Shown in pieces: positions 6,517 to 6,842 of a DNA stretch of 6,842 bases (the stretch's first letter is position 1; each line of letters starts with the position of its first letter). The DNA lies in the NCBI GenBank assembly GCA_944387745.1, contig CALXGD010000064.1, positions 1-6,842 of the forward strand, written 5' to 3'. Position numbers and translations under genes: made by a program. Below the pieces are notes generated by a model. It was not told the DNA's origin. It did no database searches and worked only from the letters and a program-made list of their open reading frames with translations. Source of the DNA: an uncultured Oscillospiraceae bacterium (GTDB taxonomy: Bacteria > Bacillota_A > Clostridia > Oscillospirales > Oscillospiraceae).

Positions 6517-6546
6517 GTGTTCCAGCCCCCTGAGGGGCGGGAACAC
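6517..6546. repeat. Interrupted inverted repeat in the intergenic region
   Basis: GTGTTCC (6517-6523) pairs with GGAACAC (6540-6546), and inside it GCCCC (6525-6529) pairs with GGGGC (6534-6538) around a CTGA loop, with a single A/G mismatch between the two stems. There is no T-run on either side, so it is not an intrinsic terminator. A third copy of GTGTTCC stands at 6490-6496. It could be an operator or an RNA structure; the function is unknown. Confidence 0.5.
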
Positions 6547-6568
6547 ACAAAAGAACGGAGACTTTCCC

Positions 6569-6603
6569 AAATAAACGGGCAGCCCGGCCGAACGGCCGGG
6601 CTG
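6569..6603 (-). terminator. Intrinsic terminator after the MarR-like gene
   Basis: Read on the minus strand, CAGCCCGGCC (6603-6594) and GGCCGGGCTG (6589-6580) form a 10-pair GC-rich stem with a GTTC loop, followed after CCCG by TTTATTT (6575-6569). It begins 5 bases after the stop codon at 6611-6609, the expected place for ending transcription of that gene. Confidence 0.85.
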
Positions 6604-6608
6604 TCGGG

Positions 6609-6842
6609 TCAGGAGGCTGGGTGGGAACGGGCCAGGACCGGGGCGTCCAACTCCGGCATGAGCTCGTCGGAGATGACGTCCAGCATCTCCTCCAGCTTGG
6701 CCACATCCTCCTCCGGAAAACGCTCCTTCACCCGGTTTAGGACGGTGGTGAGGTAGCGCTGGCTGATGTTGTAGTAGTCGATATACTTCTGCGTCACCGA
6801 CAGGTGGTACTCCCGCTTGTCGTCGGGGGACTGCTCCTTGGT
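6609..6842 (-). CDS. Probable MarR-family transcriptional regulator, C-terminal part
   Basis: The last 77 codons of a gene that enters from the right edge. The first visible residues, KEQSPDDKREYHLSVT, match the winged-helix wing of MarR proteins (a basic residue, then S-P-x-D-x-R, then hydrophobics and a Thr), and the rest is helical with FPEEDVAKLEEMLDVISDEL, as in the MarR C-terminal dimerisation helix. Such proteins are dimeric DNA-binding repressors or activators, often ligand-responsive. The frame is open across the edge, so the GTG at 6797 is internal and not the start. The gene ends at a TGA followed by its own terminator, so it is probably a separate transcription unit from the SEDS/PBP operon. 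Family assignment rests on a short fragment; ligand and targets cannot be seen. Confidence 0.65.
   Translation of the reverse strand, partial: TKEQSPDDKREYHLSVTQKYIDYYNISQRYLTTVLNRVKERFPEEDVAKLEEMLDVISDELMPELDAPVLARSHPAS

Noticed and set aside
6609..6797. Small stand-alone protein starting at GTG 6797
   Set aside because: The frame continues open to the window edge and the residues upstream of the GTG fit the MarR wing, so this is the tail of a larger gene.
1..6842. CRISPR arrays, tRNA or rRNA genes, insertion sequences, phage genes
   Set aside because: I saw no regularly spaced direct repeats, tRNA-like folds, transposase-like frames or terminal inverted repeats on either strand.

Overview
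The window is GC-rich. All six genes I can support lie on the minus strand, so transcription runs from high to low coordinates. Strong AGGAGG-type ribosome binding sites, GTG/TTG starts, very tight gene packing and the protein families present suggest a high-GC Clostridia genome, most likely an Oscillospiraceae-type gut anaerobe such as Flavonifractor or Lawsonibacter relatives. That assignment is inference from style; no marker gene is present.

Layout in transcription order. (1) Right edge, 6842-6609: the C-terminal end of a probable MarR-family regulator, followed by a clear intrinsic terminator (6603-6569). (2) 6608-6402: a 207-base intergenic region with that terminator, two further hairpins and a plausible promoter. 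(3) 6401-3239: a two-gene operon with overlapping genes. The first encodes a RodA/FtsW-type SEDS glycosyltransferase carrying an N-terminal membrane anchor and an intact FHA (phosphothreonine-binding) domain. The second encodes a PbpA-like class B penicillin-binding protein with all three transpeptidase motifs. Together they form a complete SEDS/bPBP peptidoglycan synthase pair, polymerase plus crosslinker, with a built-in phospho-signalling domain. (4) 3238-3105: an intergenic region with a near-consensus sigma-A promoter (TTGCCA, 17 bases, TATAAT) and a structured leader. (5) 3104-1: a second operon of three tightly packed genes. Two encode polytopic membrane proteins with GT-C-like features. 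The third is the first half of a UbiA-family enzyme closely resembling decaprenyl-phosphate phosphoribosyltransferase (DPPR synthase).

How the genes may work together: the first operon polymerises and crosslinks peptidoglycan, probably under Ser/Thr kinase control through the FHA domain. The second operon looks like a lipid-linked pentose pathway. The UbiA-family enzyme would load phosphoribose onto a polyprenyl phosphate, and the two membrane proteins are candidate GT-C transferases that would use the lipid-linked sugar outside the membrane. This pentose pathway is the least described part of the window and the best candidate for something new. The functional link between the two operons rests only on adjacency.
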